DNA of 50,357 bases, taken from the NCBI GenBank assembly GCA_024641025.1, contig JAHEDW010000007.1, positions 1 to 50,357 on the forward strand, written 5' to 3'. The DNA is from Gallionella sp. (GTDB lineage: Bacteria; Pseudomonadota; Gammaproteobacteria; Burkholderiales; Gallionellaceae). Of this stretch, positions 16,705 to 25,427 are shown piece after piece (position 1 is the first letter of the stretch; every line of letters starts with the position of its first letter). The position numbers and the translations under genes were made by a program. Below the pieces are notes generated by a model that saw only the letters and a list, made by a program, of their open reading frames with translations, searched no databases and was not told the origin of the DNA.

Positions 16705-17301
16705 ATGAAACCTTACGCCGAATCCAGCGAAAAAAACAAGGAACCGATTCTTGTCATACTGAAAGAGATCTTTGCTAGGCGCAAGCGAGTGTTAGAGATT
16801 GCAAGCGGCACTGGCCAGCATGCTGTGCACTTTGCTCGTGAACTTCGCCATCTGATCTGGCAACCTAGTGAATTGCCGCAACACCTCGCTGGCATCCAAG
16901 CGTGGGTAGATGAAGCACAACTTCCTAATGTAATTGAGCCACTCGCACTTGACGTGAACGATACAAACTGGCCTGTGACTTCTGTGGATGCCATCTTCAA
17001 TGCCAATACTGTGCACATAATCTCGTGGCAGGAAGTTGAACGAATGTTCTGGCATATCAATCGTGTTATCGATCCAGGAGGATGTGTGTGCTTCTACGGA
17101 CCATACAACTACGGCGGCAATTTCACTTCTGAAAGCAATGCGCGATTCGATGCGTGGCTCAAGTCACGCAACCCAAACAGTGGCGTGAGAGATTTTGAAG
17201 CAATGAATGATCTTGCCAATTATTATGGACTTAGCCTAAAGCATGATATCGAGATGCCTTCCAACAATCGCATCTTGGCCTGGGAAATGTTTGATAGATA
17301 G
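16705..17301 (+). CDS. DUF938 SAM-dependent methyltransferase-like protein
   Basis: A 198-residue class I SAM-methyltransferase of the DUF938 family (related to animal methyltransferase-like 26). Motif I is VLEIASGTGQHAVHFA; the IFNANTVHIISW and FYGPYNYGGNFTSESNARFD blocks are family markers. Substrate is unknown. A TTG start at 16672 inside the rhomboid gene is open, but the MKPYAESSEKNKEPIL sequence at 16705 is the usual family beginning. From this gene on, base composition becomes visibly more AT-rich than in the preceding transporter region. Confidence 0.88.
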   Translation: MKPYAESSEKNKEPILVILKEIFARRKRVLEIASGTGQHAVHFARELRHLIWQPSELPQHLAGIQAWVDEAQLPNVIEPLALDVNDTNWPVTSVDAIFNANTVHIISWQEVERMFWHINRVIDPGGCVCFYGPYNYGGNFTSESNARFDAWLKSRNPNSGVRDFEAMNDLANYYGLSLKHDIEMPSNNRILAWEMFDR

Positions 17302-17322
17302 ACTTTTCAAATAAGGATCGAC

Positions 17323-18021
17323 ATGTGTGGACGCTTCGCCCTGTATGAGCATCCCCTCGAACTTGCTGAGCACTTCGCGTTGATAGGTGATCTGGATTTC
17401 TCGCCATCATGGAATATCGCCCCGTCGACTCGTGTCTGTTCCATCGTTGCTGATGCGAATGGTTACAGGCGATTGTTCAGGATGCGCTGGGGTTTGATTC
17501 CTTCTTGGGCAAAGGATAGGTCGATTGGAAACAAGCTTATCAATGCACGCGGGGAGACTGTTGCTGAAAAGCCTTCCTTTAGGTCAGCCTTCAAGCAAAG
17601 CCGCTGCATCATCCCTGCTTCAGGCTTTTACGAATGGCGAACTGATCAGGGCATCAAGCAACCGTGGTTTATAAGCTTGAAATCTGGTAATCCGATTGCG
17701 TTCGCGGGGCTTTGGGAAACTTGGCATCCCAAAGAGGCAAGTATCACGGTACAAGGGGCAGGGGGGGTCATCACCAGTTGCTGCATCATCACTACCACGG
17801 CGAATTCCATAATGAGACCGATCCATGACCGCATGCCGGTGATCCTGGATCGTGAACAATGGGATACATGGCTTTCACCGAATGTTAACCAAACAGCCAA
17901 GTTGATGCCCTTGATACGCCCGTATGATCCGGTTTTAATGCAGGTATGGACGGTATCACGCGAACTGAACAGGGTTGGGTTGCGTGATGATGCGGGTTTG
18001 ATCGAGAAGGTGTCAGGCTGA
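17323..18021 (+). CDS. yedK: YedK/HMCES-type SOS response-associated peptidase
   Basis: A 232-residue SRAP-domain protein that begins MCGRFALY. Cys2, exposed after removal of Met1, is the residue that forms a thiazolidine cross-link with abasic sites in single-stranded DNA. Other family blocks are RLFRMRWGLIPSWAKD, NARGETVAEKPSFR, CIIPASGFYEW and the histidine in IHDRMPVIL. All key residues are present, so it should protect abasic sites at replication forks. It follows the DUF938 gene after 21 bases and probably shares its transcript. No LexA box was recognised ahead of it. Confidence 0.95.
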   Translation: MCGRFALYEHPLELAEHFALIGDLDFSPSWNIAPSTRVCSIVADANGYRRLFRMRWGLIPSWAKDRSIGNKLINARGETVAEKPSFRSAFKQSRCIIPASGFYEWRTDQGIKQPWFISLKSGNPIAFAGLWETWHPKEASITVQGAGGVITSCCIITTTANSIMRPIHDRMPVILDREQWDTWLSPNVNQTAKLMPLIRPYDPVLMQVWTVSRELNRVGLRDDAGLIEKVSG

Positions 18022-18275
18022 TATTACTAAGTATCGAGCTATCATATTAGAGCTGCAGATTTTGCTGCAAGAGTTTGTTGAAGATAGGAAATATCTCGTG
18101 GGATTGAGTTTAGAAAATGCAGAAGTTCTTACCAAATAGGGCTTCTTGTGCACACTTGAGTTTCTGTAATTGCAATACGAAGCATCAATTCAGTCTATAG
18201 AGAATCTTGCTCGATGGACAAAGTGGCGGTCCTTGTGCAAACTTGAACTTAGCCATAATCGCGGAGGATATTTTT

Positions 18276-18776
18276 ATGTGCAGGTTGTTATTTACGATCA
18301 TGCTCGCCTTGACGGCTGTCCCGGTGAGTGCTGCCGGCGTGGGTGGGATGTTTGGGCATGGGCAAACTCACTTTTCTTTGGTGGCGGGTAATGGTTATGC
18401 ATTTAACGATAACTATCTCGTTGTTGGAGCAGGTGCGACCTATTATGCGCTCGACGGATTGGGCGTTGGTTTGTCATTCGAAAATTGGTCTGGAGCTGAT
18501 CCGGGAATCACCAAGTATTCACCTTTTGTTCAATATGTCTTCTATAGGATGTCTCCGGTACAGCCTTATCTAGGTGGTTATTACCGCCACACTACTGTAA
18601 GCGGTTTGCCAAGCATTGATTCGGTCGGGGCTCGTGCCGGTATTTATTTTTCTGCGGGCACCAATGCATATGTCAGTATCGGCATGGTTTATGAGTCATA
18701 CATGGATTGCTCAACTATTGTTTACAGTTCATGCAACTCGACTTATCCAGACATGGGCTTAACTGTGGCATTTTGA
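18276..18776 (+). CDS. Small outer-membrane beta-barrel-like exported protein
   Basis: A 166-residue exported protein. A signal peptide ends near VPVSA (residue 19). The mature chain is rich in Gly, Tyr and Ser, alternates hydrophobic residues in short strands, and ends in phenylalanine (LTVAF), the usual signal for outer-membrane insertion. A barrel of about eight strands is plausible. The start at 18276 is chosen for its ribosome site (GGAGG, 18263-18267) and the signal peptide; the frame opens 23 codons earlier. I know no specific family. It has 254 unremarkable bases ahead of it. Confidence 0.7.
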   Translation: MCRLLFTIMLALTAVPVSAAGVGGMFGHGQTHFSLVAGNGYAFNDNYLVVGAGATYYALDGLGVGLSFENWSGADPGITKYSPFVQYVFYRMSPVQPYLGGYYRHTTVSGLPSIDSVGARAGIYFSAGTNAYVSIGMVYESYMDCSTIVYSSCNSTYPDMGLTVAF

Positions 18777-18852
18777 TGAAGCTGAGTAAGTTGAGCACAT
18801 GAAGGATCATAGGAGCTTAGGGTTGAGAATATCCACTTTGCCCTGATAAAAC

Positions 18853-19755
18853 ATGAAACTCATCGACCCAAGAACCACTTACATCCTTACCAATCCAGCT
18901 GAATTTTCTCTGCGGGTTTTGAAAGCATTTCAGGCCAATCAGGGTTTGTTGCTTGCCGGTGCGGTTGCATATTATGCGCTACTCTCAATCGTGCCGTTAC
19001 TGATCCTGATGATAATCGTGCTTTCGCAAGTAATTGATCAAGATGTGCTGTTGGCGACTTTGGGCCGTGCGCTTGAGTATGTCGCTCCCGGTCAGAGCAA
19101 TGCGCTGATGTCTGAGTTGCAGGCATTGGTAGATCATCGTGAGGTGATTGGCTGGGTGCTACTTATCACGATGCTTTTTTTCAGTTCTCTTGGATTCAAG
19201 GTGTTGGAGAATGCGATCTCAGTGATCTTTTTACACCGTATTCAGGAACGCAAGCGGCACTTGTTGATTTCATTGCTGCTGCCTTTCGGCTATATCTTTT
19301 ATATCGGCGTGGCACTGCTGGTTGGAACGTTCATAATCGCAAACCTCAAGGCAATAGGTGGCGAGCATCTTCTCCTGCTGGGGCATAGCTGGTCGTTGAG
19401 CGGCTTCTCCCGCTGGCTGATATATTTTGCAAGTATAGTCGGTGAAATACTTTTCATTTCATCGATCTATTACTTCATGCCGGTTGGCAGGCTTTCGGTG
19501 CGTCATGCATTGATAGGCGGAACTACTGCAGCACTGTTGTGGGAGTTGGTGCGCCAAGCACTGGGTTGGTATTTCGGCACTTTATCGCAGGTGAGTGTGG
19601 TCTATGGCTCCCTTACCACGGCTATAGTTGTTCTTCTCAGCATGGAAGTGGCTGCCTCTCTACTGTTGTTCGGCGCGCAGGTGATTGCAGAATACGAACG
19701 TATAGAGATAGATGTCGAACAGGAGCCTCCTGAGCCCATGCACATTGATGGCTGA
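18853..19755 (+). CDS. YihY/BrkB family inner-membrane protein
   Basis: A 300-residue polytopic protein of the YihY/UPF0761 family. About six membrane helices are visible, with the family sequences GLLLAGAVAYYALLSIVPLL near the start, the central FGYIFYIGVALLVGTF and the late RHALIGGTTAALLWELVRQALGWYF and SVVYGSLTTAIVVLLSMEV. Function is unknown; the old annotation as ribonuclease BN was an error. It is encoded alone, 76 bases after the barrel gene, with a weak ribosome site. Confidence 0.93.
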   Translation: MKLIDPRTTYILTNPAEFSLRVLKAFQANQGLLLAGAVAYYALLSIVPLLILMIIVLSQVIDQDVLLATLGRALEYVAPGQSNALMSELQALVDHREVIGWVLLITMLFFSSLGFKVLENAISVIFLHRIQERKRHLLISLLLPFGYIFYIGVALLVGTFIIANLKAIGGEHLLLLGHSWSLSGFSRWLIYFASIVGEILFISSIYYFMPVGRLSVRHALIGGTTAALLWELVRQALGWYFGTLSQVSVVYGSLTTAIVVLLSMEVAASLLLFGAQVIAEYERIEIDVEQEPPEPMHIDG

Positions 19756-20178
19756 GGAGTTATCCCCTTTGAAGGATCATAATCTCTTGCAGTGCTTAGT
19801 TGCGCAGAGATACGTTGCATATAGCTTGACCATGTTTGGATTGCTACGAGAAAAAATTACTTGATGGGATCTATGTCCGAACAGGAAGTATTCCATTTCA
19901 ATATTCAAAGTATTGATGAAGCAACATTCCACATGGAAGTAGCCTTCGATATAAATTCAGGATCGTTTGTTTGGCTGGTTAGCTATGAAGTGGCAAGAAT
20001 TGATTGCAATTTCATTTGAACCGACATCCTTGAAACAGCGAAATGATAAGATAAACAGTAACTCAGTTTTTAATCATCTGACGGAGCGACCAGGGCGTGA
20101 GCTGGGTTGAACGCTTTCCAGAAGAGATGATGTGAGCCCTAAAATCCTGGTTTATAGTTATAAACGAGTCAATCAAAT
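19756..20178. other. Intergenic region before the flavin oxidoreductase gene
   Basis: It contains one short open frame (19873-20019, listed separately) and otherwise AT-rich sequence presumably including the promoter of the oxidoreductase. No T-run hairpin or RNA gene was recognised. Confidence 0.4.
19873..20019 (+). CDS. Doubtful small ORF (48 residues)
   Basis: A frame from ATG 19873 to TGA 20019 encodes 48 residues with ordinary composition (MSEQEVFHFNIQSIDEATF...). The frame also allows an ATG at 19864. The ribosome site is poor and I recognise no homologue. It may be a small gene or the remnant of a larger one in a region of small hypothetical proteins. Confidence 0.3.
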   Translation: MSEQEVFHFNIQSIDEATFHMEVAFDINSGSFVWLVSYEVARIDCNFI

Positions 20179-21273
20179 ATGAGCAAACTGTTTTCAACTT
20201 TCAAACTAGGCAATCTCGAGCTGAGTAACCGCATCGTCATATCGCCGATGTGTCAGTATTCAGCTGAGTACGGTCAGGCTAGCGATTGGCACTTGATACA
20301 TCTTGGTCAAATGGCGCTGTCCGGAGCTGGCCTGATGTTCATCGAGGCGACTGCGGTAAATCCTACTGGCAGAATTTCTGCGGGAGACCTTGGGCTTTGG
20401 TCTGATCAGACTGAGGCGGCTCTTGCTAGAGTTATAAAGACTATTCGGCTGTATTCTGCCATGCCCATCGGAATTCAGTTGGCTCACGCTGGACGAAAAG
20501 CTTCCGTACAGTTGCCATGGCAGGGCGGTCAGCCCCTTTTGAGTGAACGGGGAGGATGGCAAACAGTTGCGCCTTCTGCATTGCCGTTTAATGAAGCAAC
20601 TCAGCCACCGCTTGCACTAGATGAAATTGGATTGCAGCATTTGCGCAATGACTTCTTGTCGGCGGCGCAGCGCGCACATTCTTTGGGTGTGGAAGCTATC
20701 GAATTACACGCTGCACATGGTTATTTGCTGCACCAGTTTCTGTCTCCCTTATCGAATTACCGCACCGATCAGTATGGGGGCTCACTGGATAACCGGATGC
20801 GCTTCCCACTTGAGATCTTCGATGTGATCCGCGATGCTGTACCTGATAACGTGCAGGTTGGCGTGCGAATTTCAGCAACAGATTGGGTGCAAGGTGGTTG
20901 GGATATTAAGCAGAGCGTCATTTTTTCGAAGGAGTTACAGAAAAGGGGATGCGGTTTCATCGATGTATCGAGTGGTGGACTTTCTCCGTTACAACAGATT
21001 CCACTCGAACCAGGCTATCAGGTTCCGTTTGCTGAAATAATTAGACGTGAAACCGGATTATCGACAATAGCTGTGGGCCTGATCACCGATCCGGAGCATG
21101 CTGAGAAGATCATCTCAACAGAACAAGCAGATATGGTGGCATTGGCTAGGGGCATGCTGTTTAACCCACGCTGGCCATGGCATGCGGCTGCAAAGCTGGG
21201 AGCACAGGTTGACGTTCCGAAACAATACTTGCGATCACAACCTCGAGAGTTTATAAATCTTTTCAAGCAGTGA
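20179..21273 (+). CDS. NADH:flavin oxidoreductase, old yellow enzyme (YqjM-like)
   Basis: A 364-residue TIM-barrel FMN enzyme. Markers are RIVISPMCQYSAEYG (the cysteine of the YqjM class near residue 25), GLMFIEATAVNPTGR, IQLAHAGRKAS, the substrate-binding HAAHGYLLHQFLSPLSNYRTDQYGGS, and the phosphate-binding AVGLITDPEHAEKI followed by DMVALARGMLFNPRW. It is predicted to reduce activated C=C double bonds with NAD(P)H. Complete length, all motifs present. It stands alone on its transcript. Confidence 0.95.
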   Translation: MSKLFSTFKLGNLELSNRIVISPMCQYSAEYGQASDWHLIHLGQMALSGAGLMFIEATAVNPTGRISAGDLGLWSDQTEAALARVIKTIRLYSAMPIGIQLAHAGRKASVQLPWQGGQPLLSERGGWQTVAPSALPFNEATQPPLALDEIGLQHLRNDFLSAAQRAHSLGVEAIELHAAHGYLLHQFLSPLSNYRTDQYGGSLDNRMRFPLEIFDVIRDAVPDNVQVGVRISATDWVQGGWDIKQSVIFSKELQKRGCGFIDVSSGGLSPLQQIPLEPGYQVPFAEIIRRETGLSTIAVGLITDPEHAEKIISTEQADMVALARGMLFNPRWPWHAAAKLGAQVDVPKQYLRSQPREFINLFKQ

Positions 21274-21325
21274 TAGAGCCATTGCTGGCATCACAATCAG
21301 TATTTTGATCATTGCGTGACTGGAA

Positions 21326-21388
21326 ATGAAACTCAAGGTGTTCATTCAAATTCTGGGAGGCTTCCTTGGCGGATTCGCTACTGCATAG
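21326..21388 (+). other. 20-codon signal-peptide-like frame
   Basis: From ATG 21326 to TAG 21388 a frame encodes MKLKVFIQILGGFLGGFATA, which looks like a cleavable signal sequence ending abruptly. It may be the remnant of an exported protein or a chance frame. No following in-frame coding sequence remains on this strand before the convergent DUF3301 gene. Confidence 0.25.
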
Positions 21389-21456
21389 TCAATAACCTTT
21401 TCCCTAGAATTGGGTTCGATAATTGCAAACCATGGACATGGGCAGCCAGAGAATGT

Positions 21457-21774
21457 TCAGTCTAATATTTGATAAGGTTCCATCGTGATCGACTCGATTC
21501 TGTCCCCCAGCATGATCAGTCTGCCTTCCAAGCGGCTGTTGCCGGTCTCGCTGAATTCGAAACGGTAGGTCCTGCGAAATACCCTGCGCCCGGACCGGTC
21601 TCTCGCCAGCGTGAGACCGATGTTGGCAACAGTGTCATCGAGAAATTGCACGTTTAATTCGTTACATGCTTGTCTCCCAGCCTTTCGGGCGACATCAAGA
21701 ACATGTAGCGTGTCGTACCAAAACCAGCCAATCGTACCAAGCAACAGGAGGAAGAGTAAACTCGTGATATCCAT
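21457..21774 (-). CDS. DUF3301 family small membrane-anchored protein
   Basis: A 105-residue protein with one N-terminal membrane helix (residues 4-20) followed by a soluble part with ARKAGRQACNELNVQFLDDTVA, RRTYRFEFSETGNSR and GRLIMLGDRIESITMEP. This is the standard DUF3301 pattern found in beta- and gammaproteobacteria. The function is unknown. It is the only minus-strand gene between 10.3 and 25.8 kb, convergent with the oxidoreductase gene and divergent from the putative protease gene. Confidence 0.9.
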   Translation of the reverse strand: MDITSLLFLLLLGTIGWFWYDTLHVLDVARKAGRQACNELNVQFLDDTVANIGLTLARDRSGRRVFRRTYRFEFSETGNSRLEGRLIMLGDRIESITMEPYQILD

Positions 21775-21939
21775 CGTCAGTGTGATCCTGTATGACCTAG
21801 ATTTAAATTCTATTTGATTCGTGTTGTTACCAAGGAAGAAATTCTTGCCTTGGTCAAAGGATTGTCAGTCTTTTAAGCATACACTTCACAACTATGCTCT
21901 GCTGCTTATGTTCATTGATGGTATCTCGCGGATAACTAA

Positions 21940-22917
21940 ATGAAAATATTGTTTATATTGCCCATTATCGCTGCCGCCCTGTTCAAGCTGGCAAGTGCCA
22001 GTGAAATTAATAAAGGTGTTCCTTTCAGTTTTGCTTCGGTCATTGAGGGCAGGGAGATCCTGATGGCACGTGATGATTTTGTACAGCGTTTGAGCCGCTT
22101 TGACCGTTCGGCCAGACTGAAGACAGCCAAGGATGTCTCAGAGGACACCTACCTGAGATTTGTCGGTGAAAGCGTTCAGGAGTGGAGCGCGGAAGACAAG
22201 TCTATCATTTCATCTGCCATTGCGAGCCTGCAAATACGAATTAATGAACTTTCCCTCCCCTGGCCGGAAGTGATTTATCTTGTCAAGACAACCGGTAACG
22301 AAGAAGGCCATGCTGCTTATACGAGGAGCAATGCGATCGTTTTGCCAGCCGTCATGTTAGTTCAGAAAAACATGGCTTTGATCAATAAGATACTTGTACA
22401 TGAGCTTTTTCACATTCTTACCCGGAACAACCCCGAATTGAAAGATAAGCTCTATGCATCAATTGGTTTTCACAACTGCGGCGAGATAGCTTATCCTTTA
22501 AGCATAAGACAGACAAAGCTAACCAATCCGGATGCCCCAAAGAATAACTATTGCATATTACTTGGCGTAGACGGAATGCCGGTTTGGGCGATACCCGTGT
22601 TGTATTCACCTACTCCGGAATATGATGAGAATCGTGGCGGAGATTTCTTTGATTATCTTAAGTTCGATTTTTTGCTGCTTCAGACCAGAAAATCTACTGA
22701 CCCGATGACTGCGACGTACGATGATCAGCGCATACGACTAGTCGGGCCAGACGATGTTTCCGGTTTCTATGAGCAAGTCGGGCGAAACACTGACTACATA
22801 ATACATCCTGAAGAAATACTAGCAGACAACTTTGCACTTCTCGTGTTGGGGGCGGAAAATTTTCCGTCGCCACAGATTATCCATGATATCCGCGAATTAC
22901 TTGAACAAGACCGTTAG
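21940..22917 (+). CDS. Putative exported zinc metallopeptidase, unknown family
   Basis: A 325-residue protein with a signal peptide (residues 1-20, ending LASASE). A zincin motif HELFH is at residues 154-158, preceded by a hydrophobic helix (MALINKILV), and a likely third ligand and partner acidic pair lie in HPEEILADNF (residues 289-298), the E-x3-D arrangement of gluzincins. I do not know a named family. The segment between them (160-285) has two cysteines at 180 and 205. The ribosome site is modest. It opens the series of small exported proteins that continues to 25.8 kb. Confidence 0.7.
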   Translation: MKILFILPIIAAALFKLASASEINKGVPFSFASVIEGREILMARDDFVQRLSRFDRSARLKTAKDVSEDTYLRFVGESVQEWSAEDKSIISSAIASLQIRINELSLPWPEVIYLVKTTGNEEGHAAYTRSNAIVLPAVMLVQKNMALINKILVHELFHILTRNNPELKDKLYASIGFHNCGEIAYPLSIRQTKLTNPDAPKNNYCILLGVDGMPVWAIPVLYSPTPEYDENRGGDFFDYLKFDFLLLQTRKSTDPMTATYDDQRIRLVGPDDVSGFYEQVGRNTDYIIHPEEILADNFALLVLGAENFPSPQIIHDIRELLEQDR

Positions 22918-23243
22918 AGCAATTCCACATGGTCTGTATTATCATTGTACTTACCTATAGAGATATTTCCAGAGCACTTGACGCTTCCATGGATTAGTTT
23001 CTGGCCGGTGTTTGCCATTCTTGTTGCGATGTTTTTGTATTTTCTGATCCGTTTGTGGTGGTGTTCGAAATGGTGGCTAGCGTATTATGGCATTTGCCGT
23101 TGACGCAAGAAGAAAGATACAAACCAGAAATTATTGGGTTTAAGTCTATACTGACTAACCTATATCGCTTAACGGGCGAAAGTTTTGGTTATTTCATATG
23201 CTCGGATTCATGATCGAAATTAACTGAACTGTAAGGGATTACA
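22918..23243. other. Intergenic region with a possible small membrane ORF
   Basis: A frame from TTG 22945 to TGA 23103 would encode 52 residues with one clear membrane helix (FWPVFAILVAMFLYFLIRLWW) but has no ribosome site. It is in the same phase as the preceding gene, directly after its stop codon. The rest of the stretch contains the ribosome site AAGGGA for the gene at 23244 and nothing else I recognise. Confidence 0.35.
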
Positions 23244-23738
23244 ATGAACAAATCATTATTCGCGATTCTTTTGCTGCTAAATACCATTGGCCCGGCTTTA
23301 GCAGATCAAGCATTATTCGAGACTAAATCGCTTACACCGGAGTCGGCACTAGTAGCTGCCAAAGCGGCTATGGAGTCTTGCCGTAAGCAGGGCTATCAAG
23401 TCTCCGTTGCCGTGGTGGATCGTAGCGGGCTCACCCAGGTTTTGCTTAGGGACAGATTTGCAGGCGCGCACACGATTGAAGTCGCGACCAACAAGGCTTG
23501 GACAGCAGCTAGCTTCCGAACATCTTCAATGGCAATGGGAGAAGAAACCCAACCAGGAAAGCCGATGAGCGGAATACGGAGTCTTTCTCGATTCCTTGGG
23601 GCTGGCGGAGGCGTAGTAATCGAGGGTGGGGGAAACTACTTTGGCGGCATAGGTGTATCCGGCGCTCCAGGTGGCGAAGCAGATGAGAATTGTGCAAAAG
23701 CCGGACTAAAAGCAATCTCAGATGCAATCGAGTTCTGA
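23244..23738 (+). CDS. GlcG/HbpS family protein (exported form)
   Basis: A 164-residue GlcG/HbpS (DUF336) protein with a signal peptide (residues 1-20, ending ALADQ). The family blocks are LTPESALVAAKAAMESCRKQGYQVSVAVVDRSG (split pattern), TKSLT ahead of it, IEVATNKAWTAASF and the C-terminal GGIGVSGAPGGEADENCAKAG. It is paralogous to 258-665 but is predicted to be periplasmic. Exported members such as extracellular HbpS bind haem; a similar role is possible but not shown here. Its last 17 bases overlap the start of the next frame. Confidence 0.88.
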   Translation: MNKSLFAILLLLNTIGPALADQALFETKSLTPESALVAAKAAMESCRKQGYQVSVAVVDRSGLTQVLLRDRFAGAHTIEVATNKAWTAASFRTSSMAMGEETQPGKPMSGIRSLSRFLGAGGGVVIEGGGNYFGGIGVSGAPGGEADENCAKAGLKAISDAIEF

Positions 23739-24159
23739 TTGGCTCACCACGCAGCCAGTCAAAAGGCGTCGTATTGGCCTATTTGAAATAACGCTGATGG
23801 CATTAAGCCTTGCCGGAAGTATGGCTATGACGGTTGAAGCTTCGGAACAGGAGTACCCTGATGTCATCGAAGTTCAAGTAAATGCACGAGAACAGAACGT
23901 CTTCGACTTCGATGTAACGGTATCCTCACCATATGATACTCCTGATAGATACGCTGATGGTTTTCGTGCCATGAGCAGGGATGGTGTAATTTATGGTGAG
24001 CGCAAGCTGTTTCACGCTCATTCGAGCGAACAACCCTTCACGCGTGACATGTATGGCGTGTTTGTGCCTGCTGGTGTTGTCGTCGTCGTAATACAGGCCA
24101 GAGACAAGGCGCACGGATATGGTGGCAAGGTGGTCGAAGTGGCCTTGCCTAGGCGTTGA
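23722..24159 (+). CDS. Exported protein of unknown function
   Basis: Up to 145 residues. A hydrophobic stretch (residues 23-40, ITLMALSLAGSMAMTVEAS) looks like a signal sequence after an unusually long charged N-terminus; a later start at 23800 is possible. The mature domain is beta-rich, with VIEVQVNAREQNVFDFDVTVSSPYDTP, broken into strands, and a hydrophobic VPAGVVVVVIQARDKAHGYGG end. I do not recognise a family. It overlaps the exported GlcG gene and is followed by another exported protein gene, suggesting one transcript. Confidence 0.6.
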   Translation: MQSSSDWLTTQPVKRRRIGLFEITLMALSLAGSMAMTVEASEQEYPDVIEVQVNAREQNVFDFDVTVSSPYDTPDRYADGFRAMSRDGVIYGERKLFHAHSSEQPFTRDMYGVFVPAGVVVVVIQARDKAHGYGGKVVEVALPRR

Positions 24160-24184
24160 TAAATATATCGATATGCAGGTAAAA

Positions 24185-24667
24185 ATGACAACTCATCGGC
24201 ATCTGGCGCATAGTCTATTTACAATTATTCTTGTGTTCGTTGCTACGATCGCATCAGCAGAGACCAAGCAGGAACATATTCACCATAAGGCACATGATGT
24301 AATGCCTTTTGATCTTAAAAAGACCAGACACATTTTTCACATGACGGATTCCGGTGGTGTGGAACGCGTCATCGCCATAGATGCGAGTGATAAAGATCAG
24401 GTGATACTCATCCAGCAACACCTTCAACATGAAGCCGAAGCATTTCAACGCGGCGATTATTCCGATCCGGAAATGCTGCATGGCGTGAATATGCCTGGAT
24501 TGAATGAATTGCGCACAGAGTATGGGCAGATATCGGTAAGATATGCCGCGCTGCCTGACGGCGGGGAGATTACTTTTGAGACGGCAGAATTGCACTTGCT
24601 GACCGCGATTCACAAGTGGTTCGGGGCGCAATTGTCAGAACACGGCGCAGACGCGACATCTGAGTGA
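24185..24667 (+). CDS. Exported histidine-containing protein of unknown function
   Basis: A 160-residue exported protein with a signal peptide (residues 1-25, ending IASAE). The mature protein has a histidine cluster (EHIHHKAHDVMPFD), then KKTRHIFHMTDSGGVERVIA and a helical C-terminus. The HxFxxTxxGG pattern is shared with a family of short exported proteins that I have seen but cannot name. Starts at 24173 and 24185 are both possible; AGGT ahead of 24185 favours that one. Confidence 0.65.
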   Translation: MTTHRHLAHSLFTIILVFVATIASAETKQEHIHHKAHDVMPFDLKKTRHIFHMTDSGGVERVIAIDASDKDQVILIQQHLQHEAEAFQRGDYSDPEMLHGVNMPGLNELRTEYGQISVRYAALPDGGEITFETAELHLLTAIHKWFGAQLSEHGADATSE

Positions 24668-24758
24668 TAGGCCTACCAGTTTATAATTTCCCCAGCCTCA
24701 TTTGCTTCATGCGTGCATATGCAAAGCAAGGGTGCTAGGCAACTTCCTTGAGACTCAT

Positions 24759-25133
24759 ATGTCGGATAAAACACTCAAACACCTCATTGCTTCAGCGATT
24801 GCATTGTTGCTTGTCTTTCAGATAGGTACACTGATCGCGAGTATTTTTGGAGTGGCATGGGGTACCATATCGTCAATTGTTGTCGCGGCTGTAACCATCG
24901 CTTCAGCACGCTTGGCAAAGGCCGCTGGCAAAAGTTCACTATGGTTTTTGCTGCCTGTGCTCATCTTCACTTTCACTCCGATCATCCTGATGATTTGGAG
25001 AGGAATAACTGAAGATGTCACTTGGCTTGATCGTTTAGTGATGCTGCTTCCGTTTATAGTAGGATTTGCAGCACCAATCATTTTGTTGCTGCTAGCTTAT
25101 TATGAATTGCGTAAAAGGAATCTTGAAGGATGA
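24759..25133 (+). CDS. Small polytopic membrane protein of unknown function
   Basis: A 124-residue protein with four hydrophobic helices, about residues 11-30, 32-50, 60-80 and 92-115. The C-terminus is charged (YYELRKRNLEG). No family recognised. The start at 24759 (MSDKTLKHLIASAIALLL) is preferred to a longer frame whose N-terminus has no ribosome site. It lies between an exported protein and another small membrane protein. Confidence 0.65.
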   Translation: MSDKTLKHLIASAIALLLVFQIGTLIASIFGVAWGTISSIVVAAVTIASARLAKAAGKSSLWFLLPVLIFTFTPIILMIWRGITEDVTWLDRLVMLLPFIVGFAAPIILLLLAYYELRKRNLEG

Positions 25134-25220
25134 CACAGTTTCCAGTTACGCATCACTAGCCTCATTCTAACCGCTTGTTGCTAAATACCAGACTTATCGA
25201 AGCTAACAAGAGAGGAAATT

Positions 25221-25406
25221 ATGACTTATATCGACTTGCTAGTACCTGGTCTTGCCGGTTTGCTTTTGCTTGTGTGGCCACAATCGATGTTTCTTGGTTC
25301 TCGTTCGCTACCGGATGCAAAAAAGATCATGTTATTGCGCGGTCTTGGGATAACGCTACTGTTAGTAGCGGTTATTTTCCTTGTCATCAAACTTGGTGGT
25401 GATTGA
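25221..25406 (+). CDS. Small two-helix membrane protein
   Basis: A 61-residue protein with two membrane helices (residues 4-22 and 41-58) and a short charged loop (RSLPDAKKIMLLRG) between them. The ribosome site AGAGAGG is good, so the gene is likely to be real. An overlapping frame in another phase (25175-25402) has poorer composition and is not called. No family recognised. Confidence 0.65.
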   Translation: MTYIDLLVPGLAGLLLLVWPQSMFLGSRSLPDAKKIMLLRGLGITLLLVAVIFLVIKLGGD

Positions 25407-25427
25407 CGCTATAAAGCTCTTCAAATA

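Noticed and set aside
18170-18391. Frame overlapping the beta-barrel gene
   Set aside because: No ribosome site and it overlaps a better supported signal-peptide gene in another phase.
18799-19784. Repeated GAAGGATCATA near 18802 and 19770 as a possible recombination site
   Set aside because: Only 11 bases are shared and the flanks differ, so chance is enough to explain it.
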